In this document: piece after piece, positions 40,571 through 54,163 of the stretch
Layout of the letters: each line of letters opens with the position of its first letter
Position numbering within the stretch: the stretch's first letter is position 1
Assembly: GCA_003342895.1 (NCBI GenBank)
Contig: PTFA01000012.1
Location: 7,798,252 to 7,862,251 of the forward strand
Direction of reading: 5' to 3'
DNA from: Casuarius casuarius
Lineage: Eukaryota > Chordata > Aves > Casuariiformes > Casuariidae
DNA: 64,000 nt
The notes under the pieces: model-generated
What the model saw: only the letters and a program-made list of their open reading frames with translations
What the model was told of the DNA's origin: nothing
Database searches by the model: none
Position numbers and translations under genes: made by a program

Positions 40571-41415
40571 CACAGAACTACAGAATGGTTGAGGCTGGCA
40601 GGGGCCCCTGGAGATCATATATTCCAACCCCCCTGCTCAAGCGGGGTCACGTAGAGCAGTTACCCAGGACCATGTCCAGGCAAGTTCTGAGTGTCTCCAA
40701 AGATGGAGATGCCACAGCCCCTCTGGGCAACCTGTGCCACCCTCACAGTGAAAGAGTTTTTTTCTCCCATTTAAATGGGATTTTCTGCTTGTCAATTTGT
40801 GCCCTTTGCCTCTAGTCCTGTCACTGGGCACTACTGAGAGGAGTCTGGCTCCATCTTCTGTACTCCCCCGTCAGATATTTATACACATTGATAAGACCCC
40901 TCTGAGCCTCTTCTTTTCCAGGCTGAACAGTCCCAACTCTCAGCCTTTCCTCACATGAGAGATGCTCCAGTACCTTAAACATCTCTGTGGCCCTTTGCAG
41001 GACTAGCTCCGGTAAGTCCATGACTCTTTTATGCTGGGGAGCCCGGGACTGGACCCAGCACTCCAGGTGTGTCTCACCAGGGCTGAGTAGAGGGGAATGA
41101 TCATCTCCCTTGACCGCCTCACACAGTCCAGGGTGCTGCTGGCTGCCTTTGCCCCAAGGGCACATTGCTGGCTCATTTTCCACTTGTTGAACACCAAGAC
41201 CACCCACGTCCTTCTCTGCAGAGCTGTTCACCAGTACGTTGGCCCCCAGCCTGTACTGGTGCATGGGATTGTTCACCCCAGGAGCAGGACTTGGCTTTTC
41301 CCTTTGTTGAACTTCCTGAGGTTCCTGTCAGCCCATTTCTCCAGCTTGTTGAGATCCGTCTGAATGGCAGCACAATCATCTGGTCTATCAAACACTCCTC
41401 TCAACTTTTTATTGT
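40571..41415 (-). mobile_element. CR1-family LINE, 5'-truncated, minus strand
   Basis: CR1 elements are the dominant non-LTR retrotransposons of birds and other sauropsids. They insert with heavy 5' truncation and end in a short repeat of the ATTCTGTG type instead of poly-A. Read on the minus strand, this copy ends at 40571 in a diverged tail (ATTCTGTAGTTCTGTG). Before that comes the typical CR1 3' region, visible on the plus strand as GAATGGTTGAGG near 40583, CTGGGCAACCTGTGCCAC near 40723 and TTTATACACATTGATAAGA near 40878. Homology runs to about 41415, roughly the last 845 bases of an element of about 4.5 kb. Boundaries are by eye, and no target-site duplication is evident. Confidence 0.93.
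40640..41356 (-). pseudogene. Remnant of the CR1 ORF2 C-terminus, frame-shifted
   Basis: The minus strand encodes fragments of the C-terminal part of the CR1 ORF2 polyprotein (endonuclease plus reverse transcriptase), spread over different frames. One frame gives the NNPMHQYRLGA block (near 41276) and, further on, the INVYKYL block. A second frame gives SQQCAL, IIPLYSALVR and, nearer the 3' end, SDRTRGKGHKL. A third gives LNKLEKWAD near 41350, just upstream of the first block. These blocks follow the usual CR1 order, so the copy carries several frameshifts and is dead. The reverse-transcriptase catalytic core and the endonuclease are absent through 5' truncation. Open frames on the opposite strand here are shadows. 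Confidence 0.88.
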
Positions 41416-44400
41416 TTGTATTTAGGTACTGTGTCCCAAAATGCTAGCTGCCGTGAACCAAAATCATGCCAGGGAACGGGCTAACGATGAAGTGATATGC
41501 ATGATCAGATGTTTAGTGCTTGAATTTTCTCTCCAGCCCTCCCTGTCTCATATAGCCATATACGTCACCTACAGCATGTGTACAATAAGAATTTCTTATA
41601 GCTGAGGTGCATATTCCTTGAGCATAAATGCTTTTCTTTTATTAATCAAGAGAACACTGATGATTTTCTTTTCTTTTTTTTTCCCCTTCAAACTCGCTTT
41701 TCTATTGTTGCCACTAACACACTGCATTACGGTTTAACCTATGTATGACAGCCTCCATTTTGGCTGACACCAGAAATTCCACATTAAAACCAGCGATGTT
41801 GGTACAGCCAACGGAGAAGTAGCAGTAATTTGTAACTGTAGCCCAGTAAACAAGGGAACATGTTACAAATGCTTATAAATGCAAACATGATAATGAAAGA
41901 TGATCAGAAGCAAATGCAAAATCAACTTAGAGATAATGGTGACAGCATTATGAGAATGACCTCTCTCTTTTCACTTTAAGCTTATGAGTTTAAATAACTG
42001 ATGTATACATTTGCTTATTTGACACCCAGACAAATGGTTTTCTAAATTAATAGGATACTTCTATGTCAAATTATCTAAATTGTGCCTAGAGTTATTTGCA
42101 TCAGCAAAAGGGATATCCTATTACAGTCAGACTAAAACACACTCTACACATTTAATATCAAAAGCAATATCTAGCACTGCAATATTTTGGCTTGATAAAG
42201 GTCTGTGCTACATACAAAGCTTGAAGGAGCTGGCAAAATTTGATTTCCTCTGACTACTGAGTAGTTGTATGCTTCTCTGGGTTGCTTTGCATAATGAAGA
42301 TGAGTATAAAATTAAAAAAAATTACAAAATTAAGCAGTAGAAGAGAGGCCATAGTTTGGCTGAAATTAAAATAGACCAGAAGCATTCAAAGGCGGCAGGA
42401 AATGTGACTCTGTACCTTCTGATGGTTTAAATGCATCAAGTGGTATGGCTCCACTTGTGTGAGTTCAAAAGCCAGGAAGGCACTGATTTATTTCTCCCTG
42501 TTAAGAAATAGTCACAGCATACAGTCTGGCTGATTTTCCATTGTTCAGATAAATAGGAAAAAATATCTAATATGACAGGTTAAGGGAAGAAGGAAGATTA
42601 TACTGAAGTGCAAGAAGCACTGGGGAGTACATGTAAAATGACTAGCCCAAGCCTTTGAAGCAAGTGGTATGAAACAATCTGCAAAGGAGAGTGCCGCTCT
42701 CTCGAGGCAGTAGGCCTGATTCTGATTCATAAAACTTGTATCAGTTTTATGGTACAGTTGTTTGATTAAATTCAATTTGTTTACAATAAAGGGTGCAAGA
42801 TCAGAATCAGGACATAGTAATAAAGGCTTATAATAAAAAATTGGTCCTCTACTGTCTTATACTTAGCCCAGACACTGATCTCCATCCGTGCCATGGAAGA
42901 GCCCCAGCCCGACGTGTCGTAGGCAGCTGTTTGTCTCGTACAGTTGTGGAAATCTGATTCATACGCTGAATAAGATGCCAACTCAGTAAAGCACTTGCTT
43001 TTGTGTTTAATATTAAACCAGTGGTTTTAAGCACTCATGTACTTAAAATTTTGCAGAACCAGTGTGTCATGATAAAACCTGTGCTTTAGTTAAAGAATGT
43101 TTAAATCCAAAGATACTTGTAACAGTTGAAAGGTTGAAGAAGCAGAATATGAGAGGTTTGTACAGTATTAAAAAGAAGCTTCATAGGAGAGATTTTTTTT
43201 GGCATAAATTAGTACTGGAAACACATGGGAAACTACACGAGGTGTTATATTAAAAAGTGCTTTGGATAGAGCTGTCAACCACAGGGCTGTAGAATATCAA
43301 GGAAAGCATTGAAAATGTGCCCAGTTCAAAAGGTAAGCTCAGAGGCAGTTGCATTTTTCACTGTGATAAATATACCCTCTCAGAATGTGCAGGATTTTAT
43401 AAATATGCAGAATGGTACAAAAATTAGCTCAGGCGCATTAACTGGACATGCAGAAAGAAAAATAATGTCAGAAATAAATGAGCTCTAGCTATGAAAGGGA
43501 GGTGGAAAGTATGATGAGAAGAGCAAAATAACAAATATTTGAAATAGTCTCCAAAATGTATTTTTAGTTCTTTTTGAGGAGATGAATACACGCTCCCTGA
43601 CAAAAGCTATATGAAGTGCCCTGCCTTGTTTTGCTTGACGGGAAGCGCTGTACTGTGGAAAGGACTGCCCTTTACTTAGGAAAATGCAGCAACCATTATG
43701 AGTGCTGCCTAGTGACCAGCACTCGGCAGCCTCTGCCTCTGACCTGGTGTTATTCACTTGCATTCAGGCAAAAGTTAGAGCTGGAAAAATATTTCGCAGC
43801 AGACTGTGTATCCATTATTTTTTCCTTCTCTCCAGTTTTGATTTGTTCACAGCCGTCTTGTAAAATTCTGGAAACTTGTCATTCAAAATTTTGTGCAACA
43901 GTTTCTCAAATAATCACTCGTGATCATTCACAGATTTGTATGAGCATTTACCATGCGTAGCATTGTTGTATATTGCATGTGTTACTGGTTTGGGGGTTCA
44001 TAAGGGTTGATTTATGTGCCGTGATTTTGCTCCAAGAAAAAAATTTGACAAACCTAACTTCATGTACATGGAGAATTCCACTTTGGCCACAGGGTTTACA
44101 TTCAGAATTCTGATTGTATCTAACAAAGGTACTGAAAATTAAGAAAATTAGTATTAAATGAATAAATAAAAATTCTTGTCTTCAATAGACAAGCAGGGTG
44201 TATGGGATTGTATTTGCTCTTTAATTAGCTGCTTTAAATAATTGTAGTAATAATGCTGTTACAGTGATGATCTAAAGATTATTGTGCAAAGGTAGTAGGG
44301 AGACTGTATATCCTTTATTAAACAATGATATTATTTGGAGAAACACAAATAAACTTTCAGATGACTTTGATGCCCTTTTCAGGCCATCCTTTTAGCTACT

Positions 44401-45773
44401 CTTCCAGAAAGCATTGGTGCTGTTTCTCTTGTGAAAATTGATAGCAGCAATTCTTTTGAAACTGAACAATTATTCACAGCGATTTTTTTTTTTCATTTGT
44501 CCACCTCTAGTAAACACACAGTAGACTCCAGTTACTTCCATTTTTTGAACAATGAACTGGGAAAAGTTTAGTCAGACCTTTTTCTACTTTTTAATTCTGA
44601 AGAAAGACTCGCCAGAAGTCTGTGCATGTCTCCCACAGAGTAGGAGAAGGAACTAAAATATTTCACTAATTTTAACATGATGCTGGAGGATAGTCAGCAA
44701 CAAAATTGTTTCTCCCATACAGCCTGAATTTTCAGTGTACCTGCCATGCCTTCCCCGGCGCAAGTAAATAGGTGTAATTGCCTGTGCTGCTTCTCCTGTT
44801 GTGAACTCTGTTTCCGTGCATGGGTCGGGGCTGTACCCCCTTCTGTCCTTGTTTGCGTTCTGCGACCATATGATCTCCCGTTCACTGCTTCTGCCTGGGA
44901 ATTTGTTGTTAGTACCTGAATGCTTCCCCATGCAGGGGCAGCTTGTCTGCCTTGGGGCCAGAGCTGCGTGCACAGTTCAGGGGGACGCGAAAAGGGCAGC
45001 GAGTAGCAGCAGCCCACAGCTGGCAATTTCTTTGAACTTAGTGTTGCTGCCAGGACGCGTGAGCACGGGAGGTTAGCACCACGCTACCCTGCAAAGGGTA
45101 GTGGTTTTTTAATTGTCTGTGAGCTTTCTGTGAGCACTCATTTTGTTCTGTAATTTAGAAGCCACCAGAAACCATTGAAAGCAGCAGGTCTTACAGTTTT
45201 TATATATTCAGTAATTACAGTTATTTGGACCCCACTGTGTCTCTGTGGTCTTGCCATATTAAGTTTGTTGAATAGGCAGCAAGAAGATAAAACCTCAGCC
45301 TTTTATTCTTAGTGAGTTAACTTTCTCCTTTCCCTGCTGTGTCTGGCCAAACTTGATTCAAAGAGGTAGAGGTGAACAGCCAAGTGAAAATGGAGAACAT
45401 CAGTCTAGGTCAAAATATTACCCTATGCAATTCAGTTTCAAAGGACATCTATAAGCAGCCATTAAAATTCTAATATCCGAGTCTTAGACAAAATTTAAAG
45501 AGAGGCGCAAATGACCAAACATTAATCAGGTCTCTTGACAAAGGTTAAAGGAATGGAAAGTGATAATAACTCATCCTTGTTATAGATTTCAGATAATCAT
45601 CTTGTGGCCTACCTAGGTTGCTGAGCTGTATGTCATCCTAAAGTGCATGGGTAGGGACTGAACCTTTTTCCCCCCCCGCTAATAGCTCGTCTTCAAAGTT
45701 TTGGTAATGTTAACTGTATCCCTATTTTCACAGTTTGAGCTTTGTTATCTTAAAGCTTCCAACATGAATCGAC

Positions 45774-45792
45774 AAAAAAAAAAAAAAAAAAA
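45774..45792. repeat. Poly-A run (19 nt)
   Basis: Nineteen consecutive A, with no recognisable retroposed sequence upstream. Confidence 0.9.
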
Positions 45793-48700
45793 GATCTGGT
45801 TCCTATATTCTCTGAGGTCCTTAAATTAAACCTTTTTTTTTCATTGGTCTTGTAATAGAGTCCATTAAATCCTGGATTTATTGTTGCACCAGCTTACACT
45901 AGGCAACCCCTTATTATGATCTCTCTGTAATAGCTCATTGAGAAAGACCTTTGAGAAAATGTAGACAAACTACAGCATACATACAATTATTTATGTTTAC
46001 TTGTCTTAAGGGGGCAGCAGCAGCACGCTGTGCACCTCAGGAGCTACATTCGTCTACTCTGCCTGTGGACAAGATTAAGTGCAAGTCTTTATTTGATAGT
46101 GGAGCTTAATGGGATCTCAGTGATGTTTTTTGTATCAGGTCTTTAGGAAAACAAAGTCCAGTGTTTCAGCCTGATAGTGTTCATTTTTTGATGTTTGTTA
46201 GAGACATATACAATTTAATATCATGTTGAAGTACTTGGTATGTGTCACTGTAGCTTAGTTGATCAGGTATAAGGCAGTTGCTGTGAGCTGCAGCCATGTA
46301 TGCATGTTTTCACAAGCATAACTCATCTGGAATTGCTTTCTGTAGTCATTATTAAGGCCTAGGGGACATAATATGGAAATAATAGAACGCAAATTTATTC
46401 CGGCACCACTCTTTAAAAAGCCACAAGGTTTCTGTACTTTCACATATTGAATTCTAAATGACTTACATACAACCTAGTTGATCTAATGTGTTGTGCACCA
46501 CTCTCATGTTCTGGCTGAGTGTAACACTTAGTGGCTATTCACTTGACTTTCTGAAGCTGATACTGGAGTGTGTTAACAATTGTCCACCAGGTTTGCTTGT
46601 ACATTCTTGATTTCATATCCCATGTGTTGTATTAGATATGTTTTTCCAGCCAGCTAAAAGGCTATGACTCAACAGAATTCTTGAAAGATATAATTCAGAT
46701 CAAATACCTGGAATTGGTCAATGCAAGGAGAATCAGTGTTTTACCAAGGCTAACCAGTGTCTTAAGACAGTATATATATTTTTTTCCACAAGCGACTTTA
46801 TCTGCAAAATCTTCAGATGCATTTAAATTTATATGCCTGTTACTTAGTAAATTTTTGCAGGGCTAAATCTGCATAGGAATATGTCAAGAGAAGATAATAC
46901 CCAAATCAGTATGTCTTTATATTTGTTGCCAGGAAAAGCAATAGGTGATGGTATAATCATTTTTTGTTGTTCTTCAGAGAATGTAGCTTTGTGCATTGAA
47001 TATACATTGTATGCAAATAGTGAAACTGAAGAAAGCAACCATGTTTTTTAAACTTTGCTAATCACTCAATGATAATGTGACATAACGATCAATGGCAGTT
47101 ACATTAGAATTGCCACTTGTCTTTAGTGAAACCTGTTGAAAGAAAGGCATTTTTTGTTGTAAAGAGATGTACCAAATTAATGTGAATGTCAGATAAATGT
47201 AACACCTTTCACTACGGCTTTCAGTGACCCAGAAGGGGGCAATTTTGCTGTCTGTAAAGTTGTTCCATTCTTTTTTATGTATGTAATTATCATATGCAAT
47301 TGCACGCTACATACTGTTGCTTTCTTCATGCACGAATGCAGTGCACTTTATACGTTATACCCTGGATAATTTTGATTTTTCTAACAATCAAACTGTAAAG
47401 CAAGGGAGAGCAAAGAGCATGTGACATAAGTGCCTTGCATTTCCTCTCTGTCAAACGATACATCCATTCTCTCTTTAGAAATGGTAGCGATAACAGCAGG
47501 CTAAGACCTGAGCAAAACAAATGCCACTCTGCTTAACACAAGCCCCTTGCATTAAAAATCGTGCAATAGTGCAAGATAGAAGAAAGATTTTCCCCAAAGG
47601 AGATATCTTGGACCATGCCATTCAGTGAATCTACTATACTCCCACAACTCAATAGACAGCTTTCCTTAATCCAGGAGAAGTGGTGAGAAAGTGTGTCTTC
47701 CTGTGAGGCATAGAGTGCCACCTATGTGGTAAAGAGCACTATTAATGTTCAGTGTTTGAAATGAGTTTTTAGAGCGTTCTCATCTTCCAGAACTGAACAG
47801 GAAGCTCTAGGAAAACACAGTCAAATCAGGCTGTCAGCCCACGTATTGGCAGTAGGCACATAGCATCCATTGTTATAAGGAGCTCTATAAGGTGAATAAA
47901 AAGTGAGAAGGATACAAAGGTCTCAGAAAATGTAAAATAAGAAATCCTGTTGAAGACATTTCATCATTTTAATAGGGGAATGTTTCAAAGCTCTTTCTGC
48001 TTATGCATATATATTTCTTTCTTTGTATTCCCTCTATCTGAATACCAAGAGGTGAGAACGAATGAGGACATACGAGGTTAGAACAGAATCCTGTGCTGAG
48101 GGGCAGGATCACAGCACGCTGCGCTTGCTGGGCTAGGGAAGGCAATAAACGGTGGGATAAGGATAGCTCCTCTGTTTCCTTTCTGTCTCTGTCTCTTTGC
48201 TCCCCCATTTTGCATGGTTCCTGACTTTACCTGTACACCTTCCACACATCCTAATATCCTTCATCTTGTTACCTCACATAGCTGTTCCCCTTCTTGGCAT
48301 AGTACCGCATTGGATGGAGAAGGGTAGAAGGTGTATGATTGTGGCTGTCATTTCAGTGTTTCTATAATTCCAAGACCTCTGCCCTTTTTTAAAGATTAAC
48401 TTACTTATTAGAAGTGGAGTTAGAGTTAATGCTATTTGTGTTCCTGCCTTTGTATTTTCACATCATAAGGAATTTAGGTTCCTTTGTAGTTAAATGTAAT
48501 TCTGATGTACTAGGTATGCAGTGTGAACATCTGTCATGCTTTTTCCTCTTCATGGACAACTTCACAGGAACTGCTCAAATTGCTCCTTGCTTGATAGCGT
48601 TCTCTACCAGCTCTGTGACGAGTCAGGCAAACTCCAGAGCTTGTTTTTATTGAATACAGTAGCCCACGCTCACTAACAGGGGCTGCGGTCTGATCCCGTC

Positions 48701-49175
48701 CTCAGGACAGCCGGTACCATGGGAAAGCAGCAATGCACACCGCCACACTGGGCAGTGTCTGCTCGAGGAGGCCCAGCAAGGAGCAGCATGTAGGTGCTGC
48801 TGCGTTTCCACCGATGGAAATCCTCCGTGATGGGTCTCCATGGTGGAGTCCCTCTTGGCTACCAAAGAGAGTGTCAGCTGTAGGTAGGAGTTATTAAAAT
48901 GTTGTTATCGGTGCCACAGAGATTCAGGCTTTCTTCACAATGGTAGCATACATTAGTGAGTAGGCACTGTATGCACATGCAGGACTTCCTTCAGATGAAC
49001 AGAACCAATGATACAAATATTCCCCCATTAGTTATAGTTCATGAGTGATTATGAGGTTATTCATATTCATTTATCAGACTTGCTTATAAATGTTATGTAC
49101 GTTACATTAGATGTACATGTTCATGGTTTACACATATGGTGTAATAGTGGTTGACAGTTTTCTTTGAATAGACGG

Positions 49176-49191
49176 CACACACATACACACC
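49176..49191. repeat. Short imperfect (CA)n
   Basis: CACACACATACACACC, followed by alternating bases (CATATGTGCATA). Short and imperfect. Confidence 0.8.
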
Positions 49192-49934
49192 ATATGTGCA
49201 TAAACATAGACATGCGCATGTTACTGTTAGACCATCAGTCCTTGGCTTTGCCTATTACTCCGTTCCAAATAAAACTGCTATTCACTCATGACAGAGCATC
49301 AATGCCTGTCTGTTGTTTTCATCAATGAAATCAAAGTTGATTATATTTGTAGGGGGTGTTCAAAAGAGAATACTTTATTTACACTGCACATGGGTTTTAT
49401 GGCAGCCTTTGCCCATTTGTCAATTCCACATATTGATGTGATTTCGTCTGGTTTCAGAAATCCTTTGCTCAGCGTGCAACCCGAACAGCACTGGGGTGAT
49501 CGCACTTTGTCTAATATTTTTCGTTAAGCTATCTCTACCCAGTGTTTTTTCTTTCATTGTGCGCAGGATCGTGTAATACAAAGTGATTTTCTAAGCCGTC
49601 AGCCCTTCTTCTGATATTTTCTTCTTATGTTAATTGTCATATTGTTCTTTTTTAAAAAAATGATGAAAAAGGGATTGGAAGATTTGTGTATTAGCTCCCT
49701 CTGTCCTTATGCTGGGTAAGAAAAATCACATGATGTTCTAGTAGATGTGTATTAGTATCAAGCTGAGAGTAGAAGTCTATATTTTAATTGCAGGTGTTGG
49801 GAGTAGTGTGGGGAGAGGGGAGGCTGGGGGATTACCCAGGGCCAAAGTGTATCTGGGACAGTTTACGGTGACTAAGCCTGGTTAAGAAGCAGTAAGTGTG
49901 TGTATGCTGTGAGGAGGGGAAGAAGCAGGGGCAA

Positions 49935-49984
49935 AGATGATCTCCAGAGGTCCCTACCAGCCCAAACTATTCTGTGATTCTGAG
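49935..49984 (+). mobile_element. CR1 3' tail fragment, plus strand (about 50 bp)
   Basis: The sequence AGATGATCTCCAGAGGTCCC, then CCAGCCCAAACTATTCTG and a TGATTCTGA end matches the last bases of CR1 elements, including the terminal ATTCTGTG repeat. No homology is visible upstream of about 49935, so this is an extremely 5'-truncated CR1 insertion, opposite in orientation to the copy at 40571-41415. It has no coding content. Confidence 0.8.
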
Positions 49985-52900
49985 AAAAGGAGAAGAGGAA
50001 GAACTAGTACTTGTTACTTTTACCAGCTAACATACAAATTATTAGAGATTATGCACTTATGGTGAATACAGAAGAAATCTATTGGGGTTAAATCCATGTA
50101 AGTGGAGGGATCCTGAATAATGCCCAGTAGAAAACTTAAGCTCTCTTTGTAGGCGTGATCCCTCAAGATGTTGAACACTTTCAAGGTAGCCTCTAAGCCA
50201 TCTAACTTTTTGCATTTATAACCCTACCATCCTATAATAAATTTAACCTGTGTTCAGTGATATGGGGGAAAAAAAGCCCAAAATATATTAAAAAGTACTT
50301 ATTTTAGATTAGAGGTGTCTGCATTTATCTTAAAAAGCATTTGCGGTATTTGGTAATAAGATAACAAAGCTCGCAATGGAAAAATCTGTTCCCCTGAAGC
50401 AAATCTGGCAGTTGTCAGTCCGATCACCCACTGCTTCAGGTATCCACAGTGGTCAGAGCATACTGCTTCAAGCACTTTCTGCCTCCCAGCTCCGATGACC
50501 TCAGCGCAGTATTTAACACGTGGCCAGCTGCAGGAGGAGGAAAACAGGGTGGGCGAGGGCTGGCTCCAGGCACGGGGAAGGTGGGCAGCTCCCTGAGGCA
50601 GAAGGCTCCTGGGGCTGGTGGGCGGCCTGTTGTGCCTATGCCAGTGGAAACAGGGAGCAATGCTTAGCGTAGAAATACTTAGTCTGAACAGCCCATCCAC
50701 ATCTAATACTGCTAGTCCAAATGTTGTAGGGGTTGAGAGGGCGGGGACGGAAGAGACACTTACTTACTTTAACTACTCACAGCCCTCTGAAAACCCCATT
50801 GTCTCAAAAAATTGCCTGCTGTTGTCCCAAGGATTTTATCGTAATCCTCAGATGAAGATTCAATTGTGCTGACACTGCTGAGAAGCTCCGAGGCAGCTTT
50901 CAAGCTTAGAAGCCCACGTGTGAGATTTTAAACACCTCCAAGAGCAGTCCCCAGAAGTTTGCAACAGAAAAGTTTTCTTTCCAAATGCCAGTGGATTGCA
51001 TTTTACTTTTATTTTTTATGCGGAGAATATTGCTCTGCAAGCAGTTCCCTAGTCTGAAAACAGAAACTGCCCCTGTGGCTCCAAATATAGTAAGTGTAAT
51101 AGCACCGATGCTTAGACTGCGAGAGACTGCAAAACTGTTTTAAAACATTTCTAGAAACTGGACCCAGACATTTAAGACGCATGTGAAACGTCAAGGTGAC
51201 AGACTGGGGCTGTGCGAGGACTACACTCCCCCAGATAAAAAAACCCCTATGCACAGCCGATGGAAACAATAAAGCATATGAAATTGTCCAGGAGAGTGCC
51301 AAGACACCTGAGATCTGCACAGAGGAAGGATTCCTTAACGGTAAAATAAATACAGTTCTCTTTTACTGTAGTAGTTTTGACAGCCTACGTTATAGGCTAT
51401 GTCAGAGACGATCTGTGGGGGAAACTCACAACTTTGGGAAGGTCACAAAGTTAAACTGTCCACCACGCTGATTCAGCACAGTGCATTTATCAGAGCACAC
51501 AGGGCTCTCCTGCAGCAAACAAAGCCTCCTCGGGCATCAGGAGAAACCTGGCATTTTTTTGTTTCCTGCAGGCTCCTGGGTTTTGGTGCCAGGAAGGGCA
51601 TCTGCAGCAGTTGGCTAACAATGTTGATGAACCGTGGGAAATGCCAAGGAGAGTGATTTATTTCCTTCTATCCCATTTGTAGGAGATCTGTGCCCAAATG
51701 TTTATAGTAAAAAGGTCGGAGTAATGAAATGCTTAATAATGAAGCTTTTCTAAGAGCTTGCGTTAAAAGAAAGGCGTGAAAAATTACAAACCCAGACTGA
51801 CACATTAGAATAAAGAATGCAAAACCACAATAAATCCTATCTTCTTACCACCAAAGATAGCATTCAAACAATTCTTTTAAAAACCCAAGCTGCATGTGCT
51901 GCAGCTCAGGTTTCTTTTCCCCCCAGAAGGTAATGGCAATAATATGAGAAGTTTTCTGTTTTCCTTCCTATAATTAATTTTACTTTTACTTTAAAGTAAT
52001 AGCCAATACAATCATATAATAGAAAATGTGGTTTAATTTGGAATACTTTGACTTCCTATTTGTAAGTAGCTTTGCATGAAAGCTGAATTTATGAGCTATG
52101 TTTTTTTTCATAATTTATCACTGTGGAAGCTTCAGCTTTACGTATTAGAAATAAATCTATGACAAAAGGTTGAAGGTAAAAGCTTTTATTAGATTAACAG
52201 GATGCAAGTAATATATACAAGCTTTCAGGATCTAATTATACTATCCCTCTTCTGATTTTCACCAGATGTTGGATTTGAGATACTATCAGTAAAGCGAGGG
52301 GGAAATTCTGTAGACACCAGAAGGAAATTTTTAAGGTCTGAAGCTCATGTACAGAAGTCTGAAAATCACCACACACCATGGGGCTAATACAATAGCAAAT
52401 ATTTTCACAAGAGTATTTCCTGTTGTATGGATGGCAACCCCAGGGCTCTTAAGCTGTAGGTACATCATCATATTAGGAGTCAGTTGTGCACCCAGATCAA
52501 GTCCATGTCCCGGTAGAGTAGTTCTTGTCTCTGAACTATTCTTCAAGTCCCTGTTGTGCCCTTGTCTCCTTCCCCCACAAACCCTCTGCAAACACACACT
52601 TTCTTGGATCTCTGAGGGATGTGGATTTATCCTGTGACTCTCCACAGTGAGAAGATTTTGGGATATGTCTAGGAGAGTCACAAAGGTTGGCAGTTTCTGG
52701 TGTAGAGAGCTCCATACTGTCTCACTAAAGATTTTTAATATGCTGAAAGGATACTTCTTGAAAACATGTAATTATTCTTTTGTTCACATTTTTTTTTTCC
52801 ATGAGAGAAGAAGGACACTGAGAAGCAAATGCAGAGCTCACAGAACTTATTAAAAATACGTTTGAACTGGACAGATACACAAGCCCACCTGTATGTTGCT

Positions 52901-54163
52901 TTCTGACCAGATGAAAGCAAAACTATGCCCGCTGAGAAGGAAGTAAACTTCTGTTTTCCTTCCTACTGTCTCAGAAAGTGTGAAAAGACACTATGTAACT
53001 CTGGTAGTAAATTCAAGTAGTACTAATAACAGAGAGTTTGTGCTTCAGTACACCTATGAGTTATCTTTCAATTCACAGGAGAGGACAAATCTACTGTAAT
53101 TTTGTCCCTTAAGCTCCAAAAAAGTCATCAGACGGGAACAGGCTAGACACCAAAATCTGGCCCATCAGATAACTCTGCGGCTGTTTTAGAGATAAGGATT
53201 TAATGAAACAATAATTCTATTTCATTTGTCCCAATATTTTTCCCTACTGACAGTAATTTTGGTAATATGCTTGATATAATAGGTATAATTCTAGATAAAG
53301 TTACTATTTATAATTTAAAAGGACATATTCTTCAAAGTGCCATGTATGGGATAATAGAAATGGAAGGAAATTACTTATATGAGAAGCGAAAGGACTTAAA
53401 TTAGGCAAACTCATGTCAGGTGTTCAAATGAAATGTGTCATAACCAAAGTGAAACATTATGATGGAAAATGAGGTCTTGGTAAAGTTTTGTGTTTTGGAA
53501 AGTTATGTCATACGTGACAAAAAATTACAATCCTAATTGCAAAATTCTTCAGCACATGAGGCTATATATCTATTACAAAGTAAAATGAGTATCTATCAGT
53601 TTAGGGTTACCGCAATAAGGAAAAATGCATACTTAAGTGGTTCATGATCAAAAGTATTATGTTGCTGGGGGGAGCGAGGGTGGGGAAATGAAATGTGATA
53701 CCCTAAAAATAAGGTCTTTCATAATGAGGCTATGGCTACCAGACACATTTCCTCAGAGAAGCGTCAGATCTGTTGTCCGTGTGCTTCACAGGTGGTTTAC
53801 ACTTGTGAGGCAGAGTTGATGTATTTGGGATGCCATAAACTACTGTGCATATGCAGAAATAATTCTGCAGAGTCTCTGTAGGTGTGTGGTACTTCCAAGA
53901 AGCTTTGAACCTATGGAGTTTACGGTGCAGATCATTTATCAAATACAGATCCGATATGCAAGTCCACGTATGCAAAATACACCCAGTAGATCCACTGCTT
54001 CCAAGACTCACTTGGCTTGTGCTCACTGCATGTGCACGTATTTCCATTGGGAAATACAAAGCAGAAGAATACAACCCTACACAGAAACCTTATATGAGGA
54101 GCATGAGAAATAAGAAAGACCTTTTGTTAGCCTATCACAGCAGGTGATGTTGGCCCACTATAA

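Larger units (their letters stand above)
41416..49934. other. Non-coding stretch, no gene seen
   Basis: Unique AT-rich sequence with a poly-A run and a short CA repeat, both listed separately. Patches at about 44.74-45.08 kb and 48.66-48.86 kb are richer in GC and CpG than their surroundings but contain no recognisable exon. No RNA gene was recognised. Confidence 0.65.

Noticed and set aside
40585..40815. Plus-strand open frames inside the CR1 copy (also 41097-41363 and 41165-41425)
   Set aside because: They are antisense to the CR1 ORF2 remnant and are shadows of it.
46246..46320. tRNA-like opening (TAGCTTAGTTGATCAGG)
   Set aside because: It resembles an A-box, but no B-box (GGTTCGAATCC type) or cloverleaf follows.
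49330..49530. Stretch starting AGGGGGTGTTCAAAAG considered as a mariner-like terminal repeat
   Set aside because: No matching inverted end, no TA duplication and no transposase remnant were found.
50299..50700. 133-codon minus-strand open frame
   Set aside because: It lies in a GC-rich patch with open frames on both strands; no domain recognised.
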